From Alphaproteobacteria bacterium (GTDB lineage: Bacteria; Pseudomonadota; Alphaproteobacteria; Rickettsiales; 21-14-0-20-44-7), in the NCBI GenBank assembly GCA_013288575.1, contig JABDBO010000026.1, forward strand, positions 829-14,234: a stretch of DNA of 13,406 nt. The letters run 5' to 3'. Numbering within the stretch: the first letter of the stretch is position 1; each line of letters starts with the position of its first letter. Position numbers and translations under genes: made by a program. Under the pieces are notes generated by a model. It did not search any database, had not been told where the DNA came from, and saw nothing but the letters and a program-made list of their open reading frames with translations. Positions 4,686-13,144 of this stretch are shown piece after piece.

Positions 4686-6413
4686 ATGAGCTTCGAATTT
4701 TTGACTTTACCTAATGTCATCCAGCTGGTTTTGTTTTTTGCGGTAGTTTTGCTGCTGGCAAAACCGCTCGGCGTTTATATGGCTAAAATTTATTCCGGCG
4801 AGCGCACGTTTATGACGCCGGTTTTGGGCTGGCTGGAAAATGGGATTTATAAGATATCCGGAATTCAGCGTGATAGAGAAATGAACTGGAAGGAATATGC
4901 AGCGGCAGTGCTGGTGTTTAGCTTGGTTGGATTTGTGGTGCTGTTTTTGCTTTTGCGGTTTCAATCAGTGTTTGGGCATAACCCGGAACATTTTGGCAAT
5001 TTATCTACCGGCTTGGCGTTTAATACGGCAGTGAGTTTTATTACTAACACAAACTGGCAAGCTTATAGCGGGGAAACTACGTTGAGCTATTTCTCGCAAA
5101 TGGCGGGGCTGACGGTGCAGAATTTTCTCTCGGCAGCAGCGGGAATGGGCGTGCTGGCGGTTTTGATTCGGGGGTTTGTTAGGAAAAATACTCCATCACT
5201 GGGAAATTTCTGGGTCGATCTCGTGCGCGGGTGTTTATATATTTTATTGCCGCTGGCTTTGATTATCGCGATTGTTTTGGCGTCACAAGGTGTGGTGCAG
5301 AATTTGGGCAGTTATGTAAGTTATCAGCCGCTTGAGGGGAAGGAATCTGTTATTGCAACCGGGCCGGTGGCAGCGCAAGAGGCGATTAAAATGCTGGGGA
5401 CTAATGGCGGCGGGTTTTTCAATGCCAATTCGGCGCATCCGTTTGAGAACCCAACACCTTTGACGAATTTTATTGAAGTGGTGTTGATATTGCTGATTCC
5501 GGCAGCTCTTTGTTTCACTTTTGGGCGGATGATTAATGATAACCGGCAAGGGCGGGCGTTGTTGATTGCCAAGGTTATTGTGTTCATTCCGTTTTTGGTT
5601 TTAGCAATTGGCGCTGAGCAAAAAGGTAATCCGAAATTTAAAGCATTGGGAATTGACCAGCATGTTTCGCTGACGCAATCGGGCGGAAATATGGAGGGGA
5701 AAGAAACGCGGTTCGGCATTGTGAATTCGGCATTGTGGGCGACGGCGACGACGGCAGCTTCGAATGGTGCGACCAATGCGATGCATGATTCGTTTACGCC
5801 AATTGGTGGAGCGGTGCCGCTCATTATGATGCAGTTTGGTGAAGTGATTTTTGGTGGCGTTGGTTCCGGGTTATATGGAATGTTGGTGTTTGTGATTCTG
5901 ACAGTGTTTATTGCTGGCTTGATGGTGGGCCGGACGCCGGAGTTTTTGGGTAAAAAAATTCAGGCGTTTGAAATTAAGATGGCCTCGATTGCAATTTTAG
6001 TGCCGCCGTTTTTTGTATTGATTGGAACATCAATTGCGGTGCTGACGGAAGCTGGGCGCGCAGGAATGTCTAACCAGGGGATTCATGGATTTTCTGAAAT
6101 CCTTTATGGGTTTACATCGGCGGCGAATAATAATGGCAGTGCCTTTGCGGGTTTAAATGCCAATACGCCGTTTTATAATTACATTCTTGGTTTTGTAATG
6201 TTGTTTGGGCGGTTTTTTGTGATGCTGCCGGTTTTGGCGATTGCAGGGTCACTAGCGAGCAAAAATTCGGTGCCGGTTTCAGCGGGCACTTTGCCGACTC
6301 AAGGGGTTATTTTCATTACGATATTAATTGCGGTGATTGCTATGGTTGGCGTGCTGACATTTGTGCCGTCGTTAGCGCTCGGGCCAATTGCTGAGAATTT
6401 TTACTTGAAATAA
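4686..6413 (+). CDS. kdpA: KdpA, K+-translocating channel-like subunit of KdpFABC
   Basis: This is the K+-binding and translocating subunit of the high-affinity K+ pump in the inner membrane, 575 aa (E. coli KdpA is about 557). It belongs to the superfamily of K+ transporters with four pore loops. All four are visible: SFITNTNWQAYSGE (117-130), LGTNGGGFFNANSAHPFENP (237-256), TTAASNGATNAMHDSFTP (355-372) and TSAANNNGSAFAGL (477-490). The conserved TNGGG (239-243) contains the glycine region tied to K+ selectivity. GRTPEFLGKKI (415-425) and the C-terminal SGTLPTQG and ALGPIAE are also typical. K+ enters here and passes through the inter-subunit tunnel to KdpB. No Shine-Dalgarno is visible; the start lies in A/T-rich AGATAAATATATATGAG, a context shared with kdpB. 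kdpB follows after 4 bp. Confidence 0.98.
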   Translation: MSFEFLTLPNVIQLVLFFAVVLLLAKPLGVYMAKIYSGERTFMTPVLGWLENGIYKISGIQRDREMNWKEYAAAVLVFSLVGFVVLFLLLRFQSVFGHNPEHFGNLSTGLAFNTAVSFITNTNWQAYSGETTLSYFSQMAGLTVQNFLSAAAGMGVLAVLIRGFVRKNTPSLGNFWVDLVRGCLYILLPLALIIAIVLASQGVVQNLGSYVSYQPLEGKESVIATGPVAAQEAIKMLGTNGGGFFNANSAHPFENPTPLTNFIEVVLILLIPAALCFTFGRMINDNRQGRALLIAKVIVFIPFLVLAIGAEQKGNPKFKALGIDQHVSLTQSGGNMEGKETRFGIVNSALWATATTAASNGATNAMHDSFTPIGGAVPLIMMQFGEVIFGGVGSGLYGMLVFVILTVFIAGLMVGRTPEFLGKKIQAFEIKMASIAILVPPFFVLIGTSIAVLTEAGRAGMSNQGIHGFSEILYGFTSAANNNGSAFAGLNANTPFYNYILGFVMLFGRFFVMLPVLAIAGSLASKNSVPVSAGTLPTQGVIFITILIAVIAMVGVLTFVPSLALGPIAENFYLK

Positions 6414-6417
6414 ATAT

Positions 6418-8490
6418 ATGAAAAAAGAAAAAGACGAAAACAGGTTAATGACCGGCAAAAACGTGAAAGAGGCGATTATGCATTCGTTCACGAAATTGGC
6501 GCCAGTTTACCAATTGCGTAACCCGGTGATGTTCGTAGTTTATATCGGCGCGATTTTGACGACGCTGGAGTTTATTTATAACGTGGCAGTGCTGCATACG
6601 GAGCCGTCGTGGTTTATTATTACGATTTCACTGTGGCTGTGGTTTACTGTATTGTTTGCCAATTTTGCTGAGGCGATTGCGGAAGGGCGCGGCAAGGCGC
6701 AGGCGGAATGTTTGAAGGCGTCACGACGGGATATTATGTCGAAGAAATTGGCGACTCCGAAACACCGCGATAAATATACTTCGATTGCTGCCAATGATTT
6801 GCGGATGGGGGATTTTGTGCTGGTTGAGGCTGGCGAATATATCCCGATGGATGGGCAGGTGTTTGATGGGATTGCGTCAGTGGATGAGAGTGCGATTACG
6901 GGTGAATCAGCGCCGGTGATTCGTGAATCTGGCGGGGATCATGATGCGGTGACGGGTGGCACGCGCGTGCTTTCGGATTGGTTGGTGGTGCGGATTACTT
7001 CTAACCCGGGTGAGAGTTATCTTGATAAGATGATTGCGCTGGTCGAAGGCGCGAAACGGCAAAAAACGCCGAATGAAATTGCGCTCGGCATTTTGCTGGC
7101 GGCGATGACGATTATGTTTTTATTGGCGACGGCAACATTATTACCATTTTCAATTTTCAGCGTGAATTTTGCCGGACACGGGGAAGTTATTAGTGTGACG
7201 GTGGTAATTGCGCTGCTGGTTTGTTTGGCGCCGACTACTATTGGTGGCTTGTTATCTGCAATTGGGATTGCGGGGATGAACCGGTTGATTCAGGCAAATG
7301 TTATTGCGACCTCTGGGCGTGCTGTGGAAGCGGCGGGGGATGTGAATGTGATGTTGTTGGATAAGACGGGGACGATTACGCATGGTAACCGGCAGGCGGT
7401 AATGTTTTACCCGGCGGGTGGGGTTAGTGCGACGGAACTAGCTGAGGCGGCGGAGCTTTCTTCGCTTTCTGATGAGACGCCTGAGGGGAAAAGTATTGTA
7501 GCCTTGGCGCGGGCAAAATATGGAATTGCGGAGCGTGAGGTTTGTGATTTGGATGCGGAGTTTATTCCGTTCTCGGCAGAGACCCGGTTGAGCGGCATCA
7601 AATGCGGCGGCAAAGAAATTATGAAAGGCGCGGGTGATGCGATTGTGCGCTATGTAAAGGGTCTTGGCGCGGAAGTGCCGGAGGATGTGACTAAACAGGC
7701 GGATACTATTGCAAGAGCTGGTGGAACGCCGCTGACGGTGACAGATGGTAAGCGTGTTTTGGGTGTGATTCATTTGAAGGATGTGGTGAAGTTGGGAATT
7801 AAGGAGCGGTTGGCGGAACTGCGGAAGATGGGTATTAAGAGTGTGATGATCACGGGAGATAATCCACTGACGGCGGCGGCGATTGCGACTGAGGCCGGTG
7901 TGGATGATTTCTTGGCGCAGGCAACGCCTGAGGCGAAACTCAAATATATCCGCAAGATGCAGGAAGGTGGAGAGTTAGTGGCGATGGTGGGTGATGGGAC
8001 GAATGATGCGCCGGCGCTCGCGCAGGCCGATGTGGCGGTGACGATGAACTCAGGCACGCAGGCGGCGAAAGAGGCGGGGAATATGGTGGATTTAGATTCC
8101 AACCCGACGAAGTTGATTGAGATTGTGGAAATTGGAAAGCAGTTGCTGATGACGCGTGGGGCGCTCACTACATTTTCAATTTCGAATGATATTGCCAAAT
8201 ATTTTGCGATTATTCCGGCGGCGTTTGCGAGCACTTATCCATTGTTGAATAAGCTGAATATTATGCACCTCACCAGCCCGCGGAGTGCGATTTTATCGGC
8301 GGTGATATTTAATGCGTTGGTGATTATATTCCTGATTCCGGTAGCGTTGAAAGGCGTGAAATATAAACCGGTGGGCGCGGCGAAATTGTTGCGGCATAAT
8401 ATATTAGTATATGGCGGCGGCGGGGTTGTGGTGCCATTTATCGGGATAAAAATCATCGACATAATTCTTAAAATTATAGGAGCTGTGTAA
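6418..8490 (+). CDS. kdpB: KdpB, P-type ATPase subunit of KdpFABC
   Basis: The ATP-hydrolysing P-type ATPase subunit of the K+ pump, 690 aa (E. coli 682), in the inner membrane. Motifs: LRNPVMFVVYIGAIL before the first helix (about 33-47), the actuator-domain TGES at 161-164, DKTGT with the phosphorylated Asp315, the nucleotide-binding KGAGD, and the hinge GDGTNDAP with Asp526 and Asp530. The Ser of TGES is the residue whose phosphorylation inhibits the E. coli pump at high K+, and it is retained. The chosen ATG 6418 has no Shine-Dalgarno but gives the family length. ATG 6451 (MTGKNVKEAI) is possible and lies after CAGG, and would remove only 11 residues. The stop overlaps the kdpC start by one base (TAATG). 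Confidence 0.98.
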   Translation: MKKEKDENRLMTGKNVKEAIMHSFTKLAPVYQLRNPVMFVVYIGAILTTLEFIYNVAVLHTEPSWFIITISLWLWFTVLFANFAEAIAEGRGKAQAECLKASRRDIMSKKLATPKHRDKYTSIAANDLRMGDFVLVEAGEYIPMDGQVFDGIASVDESAITGESAPVIRESGGDHDAVTGGTRVLSDWLVVRITSNPGESYLDKMIALVEGAKRQKTPNEIALGILLAAMTIMFLLATATLLPFSIFSVNFAGHGEVISVTVVIALLVCLAPTTIGGLLSAIGIAGMNRLIQANVIATSGRAVEAAGDVNVMLLDKTGTITHGNRQAVMFYPAGGVSATELAEAAELSSLSDETPEGKSIVALARAKYGIAEREVCDLDAEFIPFSAETRLSGIKCGGKEIMKGAGDAIVRYVKGLGAEVPEDVTKQADTIARAGGTPLTVTDGKRVLGVIHLKDVVKLGIKERLAELRKMGIKSVMITGDNPLTAAAIATEAGVDDFLAQATPEAKLKYIRKMQEGGELVAMVGDGTNDAPALAQADVAVTMNSGTQAAKEAGNMVDLDSNPTKLIEIVEIGKQLLMTRGALTTFSISNDIAKYFAIIPAAFASTYPLLNKLNIMHLTSPRSAILSAVIFNALVIIFLIPVALKGVKYKPVGAAKLLRHNILVYGGGGVVVPFIGIKIIDIILKIIGAV
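8478..8482 (+). promoter_or_regulatory. Shine-Dalgarno of kdpC inside kdpB
   Basis: AGGAG lies seven bases before ATG 8490, within the last codons of kdpB. It defines the kdpC start and is one of few clear Shine-Dalgarno sequences in the cluster. Confidence 0.65.
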
Positions 8491-9053
8491 TGAAAAATCT
8501 TCGTCCGGCAATTACACTGGTGGTGTTTTTCACTTTGTTTTTCGGCTTTTTATATGAGGCGGCGGTGACGGAAGTTGCGGAACTGGCGTTTCCAAAACAG
8601 GCTTATGGCAGCTTGTTAAAAGTTGGCGATAAGGTTATTGGCTCGGAAATTTTGGGGCAGAATTTTACTGATCCGAAATATTTCTGGGGGCGTTTATCGG
8701 CAACAACGCCAATGCCTTATAATGCGGCAAATTCGATGGGCAGCAATTTGGGGCCGTCTAATCCGGATTTGGTGAAAGCTGCACAAGCGCGGATGGATGA
8801 GTTGAATAAATATAAAGGGCGCTCGCCGGTGCCGGTAGATTTGGTGACGGCATCAGCCAGCGGACTTGACCCGGAAATTAGTGTAGCGGCGGCAGATTAC
8901 CAAGTTGAGAGAGTGGCAAAACAGCGCCATTTGCAAGAAGCGCAAGTTATTGATCTTGTTAAAAAATACACAAGTGACAGGCAGTTTGGAATTTTCGGCG
9001 AGCCACGGGTGAATGTGCTGAAATTAAACCTTGCGCTCGACGGTAAAATATAA
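8490..9053 (+). CDS. kdpC: KdpC, accessory subunit of KdpFABC
   Basis: A 187-aa single-span inner-membrane protein with a periplasmic domain that sits beside KdpA in the pump. Residues about 1-25 (MKNLRPAITLVVFFTLFFGF and on) form the membrane helix after a short basic N-terminus. Family signatures follow in order: FPKQAYGSL (34-42), IGSEILGQNF (50-59), WGRLSAT (66-72), MPYN (75-78), GSNLGPSNPDL (84-94) and DLVTASASGLDPEIS (117-131). The end VNVLKLNLALD also matches. Length is normal (E. coli 190). Translation probably restarts from the kdpB stop, because the codons share one base and an AGGAG is well placed. KdpD follows after 15 bp. Confidence 0.97.
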   Translation: MKNLRPAITLVVFFTLFFGFLYEAAVTEVAELAFPKQAYGSLLKVGDKVIGSEILGQNFTDPKYFWGRLSATTPMPYNAANSMGSNLGPSNPDLVKAAQARMDELNKYKGRSPVPVDLVTASASGLDPEISVAAADYQVERVAKQRHLQEAQVIDLVKKYTSDRQFGIFGEPRVNVLKLNLALDGKI

Positions 9054-9068
9054 CCATAATGGCGGTGG

Positions 9069-11762
9069 ATGCCAGCTTCACAAGATAACAGACCAAATCC
9101 GGATGAGTTGCTTGGGCGTATTAAAGCCGAGGAAAGCCGCGCGCATCGCGGGCGCTTAAAAATATTTTTCGGTGGTTGCGCAGGTGTGGGAAAAACCTAT
9201 GCGATGCTATCAGCCGCGCATGAGCGCTTGAAAGAGGGCGTGGATGTGGTGATCGGCATTGTCGAAACACATAGCCGGCCGGAAACCGAGAAACTGGCGG
9301 CGGGAATTCCGGTGGTGCCGCTTTTGGAAATTGACCATCGTGGCGTGAAAATCAAAGAGTTTAATCTGGATGCGGCTCTGTCGCGCAAACCAGCTTTGAT
9401 ATTGCTTGATGAGTTGGCGCATACGAATGCGCCGGGTGTGCGGCACCCAAAACGTTGGAACGATGTTGAGGAATTGCTTGAGGCGGGGATTGATGTTTAT
9501 ACGACGCTGAACGTGCAGCATATTGAGAGCTTGAATGATATTGTTGCGGGCATTACCGGCGTGTTTGTGAAAGAGACGGTGCCGGATAAGATTTTTGACC
9601 AGGCGGATGATATTACGCTGGTGGATATTCCGGCGGATGAACTTTTGAAACGCTTGAAAGAGGGCAAGGTTTATATTGCAGCCCAGGCGAAGGCGCGGGC
9701 GGCGGATAACTTTTTTAAGAAATCAAATTTAATTGCACTGCGTGAGTTAGCACTTCGCCGCACGGCGGAACGTGTTGACGCGCAAATGGATGATTTGAAA
9801 GCGCGCGAGGGCTTGAAAGAGGCGATCACGGTTGGTGAGAAGATTTTGGTTTGCATCGGGCCGGACCCGCTTTCGGCGAAACTGGTGCGTTCGGCACGGC
9901 GCATGGCATCGGCTTTAAGAGCGCCTTGGGTAGCCGTGTATGTGGAAAATGCGCGGCATTATAAATTGAACCAGCGCGGGCGCAAAGCGGTTGAAACCAT
10001 TATGCGGATGGTGGAGCGTAATGGCGGGAAAACGGCCGTGTTGCAGGGAAATAATGCGGTTGAGGAAATTATTGCTTATGCCAAAGAGCAGGAAGTTACT
10101 AAAATAATTGTCGGCAAACCGCACAAAACGCGGCTGCGCAATTTGGTATTTGGAACGCTGGTTGATAAAATTATCCGCAAGACTTCCGATGTTGATATTT
10201 ACGTTATTACCGGTGATCCGGTTCAGCAGAAAACTGAAAAAGGCAAGACAAGTATATTTGCGGAATTTAGGCCGAATATGTATTTGTGGGGTTTACTTTC
10301 AGTGACGCTTTGTACGGGCGCAGCGCATTTGCTGGGAAAATATTTAGCGCCAGTTGACCAGATAATGATTTACCTGATGGGTGTGGTTATCGTCGCGGCA
10401 AAATTTGGACGCGGGCCATCGATTGTATTTTCACTTTTGGCAATTACAGCATTCAACTTCTTTTTCATCGAGCCGGGGCGCGGGTTTAATATTCATAATC
10501 CGTCATATATGCTGACTTTTGGCGTGATGGTTATTACCAGCGTGGTGATTTCTACCCAGGCGTTGCAGCTTAAAATGCAGGCGTTTTTTGCCCGCCGCAA
10601 AGAGCGAGATACGCAATCACTTTATATGCTTACAAAAGAGCTAGCTTCAACGCGCGGTCATGAAAGTATTTCGGAAACGGCGGCTAAACAGATTGCTGAG
10701 AATTTTGATGTTGATGCGGTGATATGGCTGGCATTTGGCGATGATTTGAAAGTGATTTACGGGCAGTTGCCTGAAGAAGATATTAAGGAAGAAACTGTGG
10801 CGCGCTGGGCATTTACGAATGGGCATGTGGCAGGTTATGGCACAGCAACGATGCCGAGTGCTAAAGGTTTATATTTCCCGATTGTGGCGGCAAGTGGAAT
10901 TTTAGGCGTGCTTGGCGCGCTTCCAAAAGTTTCGGAGCGGATTTTCCAGCCGGAAGAAATTTCGTTAATTGAAACTTTTGCGAGCTTGTTAGCTTCGGCA
11001 TTGGAGCGCGCAAGTTCAGCGGAAACGGCGGAGAAATCACGCGTTGAAGCAGAAAGCGAGAAGCTTCGCAATATTTTATTGAGCTCGGTTTCGCATGATT
11101 TGCGCACACCTTTGGCATCAATTACTGGTGCATCATCTAGTTTGTTGTTGGATGATAAAAATCTTTCGCCGGCCACTCAACGTGAGTTGGTAAAATCTAT
11201 TAACCAGGAAGCGGCAAGGTTATCGCGGATTGTTACTAATTTGCTCGACGTTACGAGTTTGGAATCTGGGTCGATTAAACTAAACAAACAGCCTTATTAT
11301 GTGCAGGAATTGATTGGCTCTGTGTTGCTGCGCTTAGAGCATCAGATTGAAAAATATAATGTGATTATTGATGTGAAACATGATTTGCCTCTGGTGTTTA
11401 TCGACGGGGTTTTAATTGAGCAGGTGTTGACGAATTTGCTGGAAAATGCAGTGAAATATACGCCGGAAAATTCAACGGTGAAAATTCTCGCCAAGAAATC
11501 ACATGATGATTTGGTGATTTCGATTGAAGATAACGGCAAAGGAATTCCGGCAGGAAACGAAAGTAAGATTTTTGATAAATTTTATACTTCCGAACATAAG
11601 GATAAACATAAAGGCAGCGGCTTAGGTTTGGCGATTTGCCACGGGATTATTGCGGCCCACCACGGTAAGATTTGGGCGGAGAACCGGCCGGAAGGTGGTG
11701 CACGGTTTAGCTTTACGCTGCCAACAGTGAAATCTGACGTTATAGCAAAAGACCTCGAATGA
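9069..11762 (+). CDS. kdpD: KdpD, sensor histidine kinase for K+ limitation
   Basis: Full-length 897-aa sensor kinase (E. coli 894), in the inner membrane. The N-terminal KdpD domain (about 25-230) has a Walker A motif GCAGVGKT at 36-43, a Walker B-like ALILLDELAHTN at 109-120, HPKRW and LNVQHIESLND. A universal-stress-protein-like domain follows (about 257-380). Four membrane helices lie between about 404 and 497, then a GAF-like region to about 655. The kinase core has SVSHDLRTPL with the phosphoryl-accepting His676, NLLENAVKYTP (N box), EDNGKGIP (G1), IFDKFYTS (F box) and GSGLGLAICHG (G2). It phosphorylates KdpE when K+ or turgor is low. ATG 9069 is the first start after an in-frame stop at 9057. 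GGCGGTGG touches the ATG, so ribosome binding looks poor and the gene may rely on translation from kdpC. The end overlaps kdpE by ATGA. Confidence 0.98.
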   Translation: MPASQDNRPNPDELLGRIKAEESRAHRGRLKIFFGGCAGVGKTYAMLSAAHERLKEGVDVVIGIVETHSRPETEKLAAGIPVVPLLEIDHRGVKIKEFNLDAALSRKPALILLDELAHTNAPGVRHPKRWNDVEELLEAGIDVYTTLNVQHIESLNDIVAGITGVFVKETVPDKIFDQADDITLVDIPADELLKRLKEGKVYIAAQAKARAADNFFKKSNLIALRELALRRTAERVDAQMDDLKAREGLKEAITVGEKILVCIGPDPLSAKLVRSARRMASALRAPWVAVYVENARHYKLNQRGRKAVETIMRMVERNGGKTAVLQGNNAVEEIIAYAKEQEVTKIIVGKPHKTRLRNLVFGTLVDKIIRKTSDVDIYVITGDPVQQKTEKGKTSIFAEFRPNMYLWGLLSVTLCTGAAHLLGKYLAPVDQIMIYLMGVVIVAAKFGRGPSIVFSLLAITAFNFFFIEPGRGFNIHNPSYMLTFGVMVITSVVISTQALQLKMQAFFARRKERDTQSLYMLTKELASTRGHESISETAAKQIAENFDVDAVIWLAFGDDLKVIYGQLPEEDIKEETVARWAFTNGHVAGYGTATMPSAKGLYFPIVAASGILGVLGALPKVSERIFQPEEISLIETFASLLASALERASSAETAEKSRVEAESEKLRNILLSSVSHDLRTPLASITGASSSLLLDDKNLSPATQRELVKSINQEAARLSRIVTNLLDVTSLESGSIKLNKQPYYVQELIGSVLLRLEHQIEKYNVIIDVKHDLPLVFIDGVLIEQVLTNLLENAVKYTPENSTVKILAKKSHDDLVISIEDNGKGIPAGNESKIFDKFYTSEHKDKHKGSGLGLAICHGIIAAHHGKIWAENRPEGGARFSFTLPTVKSDVIAKDLE

Positions 11763-12475
11763 GTGACGCAAATATATTGGTGATCGAAGATGAGCCAGAG
11801 ATCAGGAAATTCCTGAAGGTGGTTTTGACTGGTAATGATTTTAAGCCGGTATTTGCTGAAACTGGAAAAGATGGTTTGAAACTGGCAACTCTGCACCCGC
11901 CAGAAGTTATCATCATGGATTTGGGCCTGCCGGATATGGATGGAATTGAGATTATCCAGAATATTCGCGGGTGGAGCAATATACCAATAATCGTACTTTC
12001 CGCGCGCGGGCAGGAAGCGGATAAAATCAAGGCGCTGGAATTGGGTGCGGATGATTATTTGACCAAGCCGTTTAGTACGGGCGAGTTGTTGGCACGGTTG
12101 AAAGTGGCGCTGCGGCGGGCGCGAAGTGGTGAGACGCAATCTAGCCCGGTGATTGAAATTGGCGAGATGAAACTGGATTTGGAAAAGCGGCAGGTGTTTG
12201 TGGCAGGAGTTGAAACGCATCTGACGCCGATTGAATATAAGCTGCTGGCGGTGCTGGTGAAACATGCGGGGAAAGTGGTGACGCAAAAGCAGTTGTTGCT
12301 GGATGTGTGGGGTAAGCATTCGACGGAGAACAGCCATTATTTGCGGATTTATGCACAGCATTTGCGGCAGAAACTGGGGGATGATCCACTAAAGCCGAGA
12401 TATATTATTAATGAAGCTGGGATTGGCTATAAGTTTCGTGAGAAGGTGGCGGTTGCTTCGGCGGCGGAAGCGTAA
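11759..12475 (+). CDS. kdpE: KdpE, OmpR-family response regulator of the kdp operon
   Basis: A cytosolic DNA-binding response regulator, 238 aa (E. coli KdpE about 225). The receiver domain spans about 4-118, with the acidic pocket IEDE (9-12), phosphorylated Asp54 in MDLGLPDMDG, the switch Ser81 in LSARG and Lys103 in LTKPF. The winged-helix domain (about 133-228) includes LTPIEYKLLAVLVKHAGKVV and YLRIYAQHLRQKLGDDP. The phrases EADKIKALELGADDYLTKPF and HYLRIYA-x-HLRQKL are close to KdpE rather than other OmpR-family members. The start overlaps the kdpD stop by four bases, so sensor and regulator are probably made in coupled amounts. The last about 11 residues form an Ala/Val-rich extension beyond the usual end. 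It most likely activates the promoter upstream of kdpF. Confidence 0.97.
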   Translation: MSDANILVIEDEPEIRKFLKVVLTGNDFKPVFAETGKDGLKLATLHPPEVIIMDLGLPDMDGIEIIQNIRGWSNIPIIVLSARGQEADKIKALELGADDYLTKPFSTGELLARLKVALRRARSGETQSSPVIEIGEMKLDLEKRQVFVAGVETHLTPIEYKLLAVLVKHAGKVVTQKQLLLDVWGKHSTENSHYLRIYAQHLRQKLGDDPLKPRYIINEAGIGYKFREKVAVASAAEA

Positions 12476-12487
12476 TATTGTAGCGGG

Positions 12488-13144
12488 ATGAGAATTCTCC
12501 TTACTGAAGATGATGAAATGCTGGGTGCGTCTTTGAAGAAGGCGCTGGAGGTTTCGGGCTATTCGGTAGATTGGATGAAGGATGGCGAGGCGGCATTACT
12601 GGCAACGGAAACTTCAAAATTTGCGGCGGTGATTCTGGATATAAATTTGCCGGTGAAAAACGGTTTGGAGTTTTTGAAAGTTCTGCGCAGCAAGGCCGAT
12701 GTTACGCCGGTTTTGATATTAACCGCGATGGATGGAATTTCCTCACGCGTCAAAGGTTTGGATTTGGGCGCTGATGATTATATCACCAAACCGTTTGATT
12801 TGGATGAGTTGCTGGCGCGCTTAAGAGCGCTCATTCGTCGGAGCAAGGGTAAGGCGGAATCTGTCATTAAACTTGGTGGGGTGGAACTTAATACGGTGAC
12901 GAAAACTGTATTGCGGACTGGCAAGACAATTATGTTGCCGGCGAAGGAATATAAGTTGCTGGCGTTTCTGATGGAATCTGCCGGGCGGACAGTTAGCAAA
13001 TCTGAAATCGAGGAATTGATTTATGGGTTGGAAGAAGAATTTGAGAGCAATACGGTAGAAGTTTTGATCTACAAATTGCGCAAGAAATTCGGCAATGATT
13101 TCATTAAAACCATGCGCGGCGTGGGCTATATGGTAGTGAAATGA
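12488..13144 (+). CDS. Second OmpR-family response regulator (QseB/TctD/PmrA-like)
   Basis: A 218-aa DNA-binding response regulator distinct from KdpE. The receiver domain (1-115) starts MRILLTEDDEMLGASL, with acidic residues at 7-9, phosphorylated Asp51 in ILDINLPVKNG, Thr79 in ILTAMD and Lys101 in ITKPF. The winged-helix domain (about 125-217) has LPAKEYKLLAFLMESAGRTV and SNTVEVLIYKLRKKFG, ending TMRGVGYMV. The VEV-x-I-x-KLRKK and RGVGY signatures are those of the QseB, TctD and PmrA/BasR group. It follows kdpE by 12 bp and overlaps the next kinase gene by ATGA, so it probably shares the kdp transcript but works with its own kinase. Target genes and signal cannot be told from sequence. The ribosome-binding site (GTAGCGGG touching the ATG) is weak. 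Confidence 0.92.
   Translation: MRILLTEDDEMLGASLKKALEVSGYSVDWMKDGEAALLATETSKFAAVILDINLPVKNGLEFLKVLRSKADVTPVLILTAMDGISSRVKGLDLGADDYITKPFDLDELLARLRALIRRSKGKAESVIKLGGVELNTVTKTVLRTGKTIMLPAKEYKLLAFLMESAGRTVSKSEIEELIYGLEEEFESNTVEVLIYKLRKKFGNDFIKTMRGVGYMVVK

Noticed and set aside
5324..5824. 166-codon minus strand frame inside kdpA
   Set aside because: It overlaps the strongly conserved pore-loop coding of kdpA, has no ribosome-binding site or neighbour logic, and its composition mirrors kdpA.
11582..12361. 259-codon minus strand reading frame opposite the kdpD end and kdpE
   Set aside because: Its product is rich in His, Gln, Arg and Phe with no domain, as expected for a shadow of the well-conserved kdpD/kdpE coding on the other strand.
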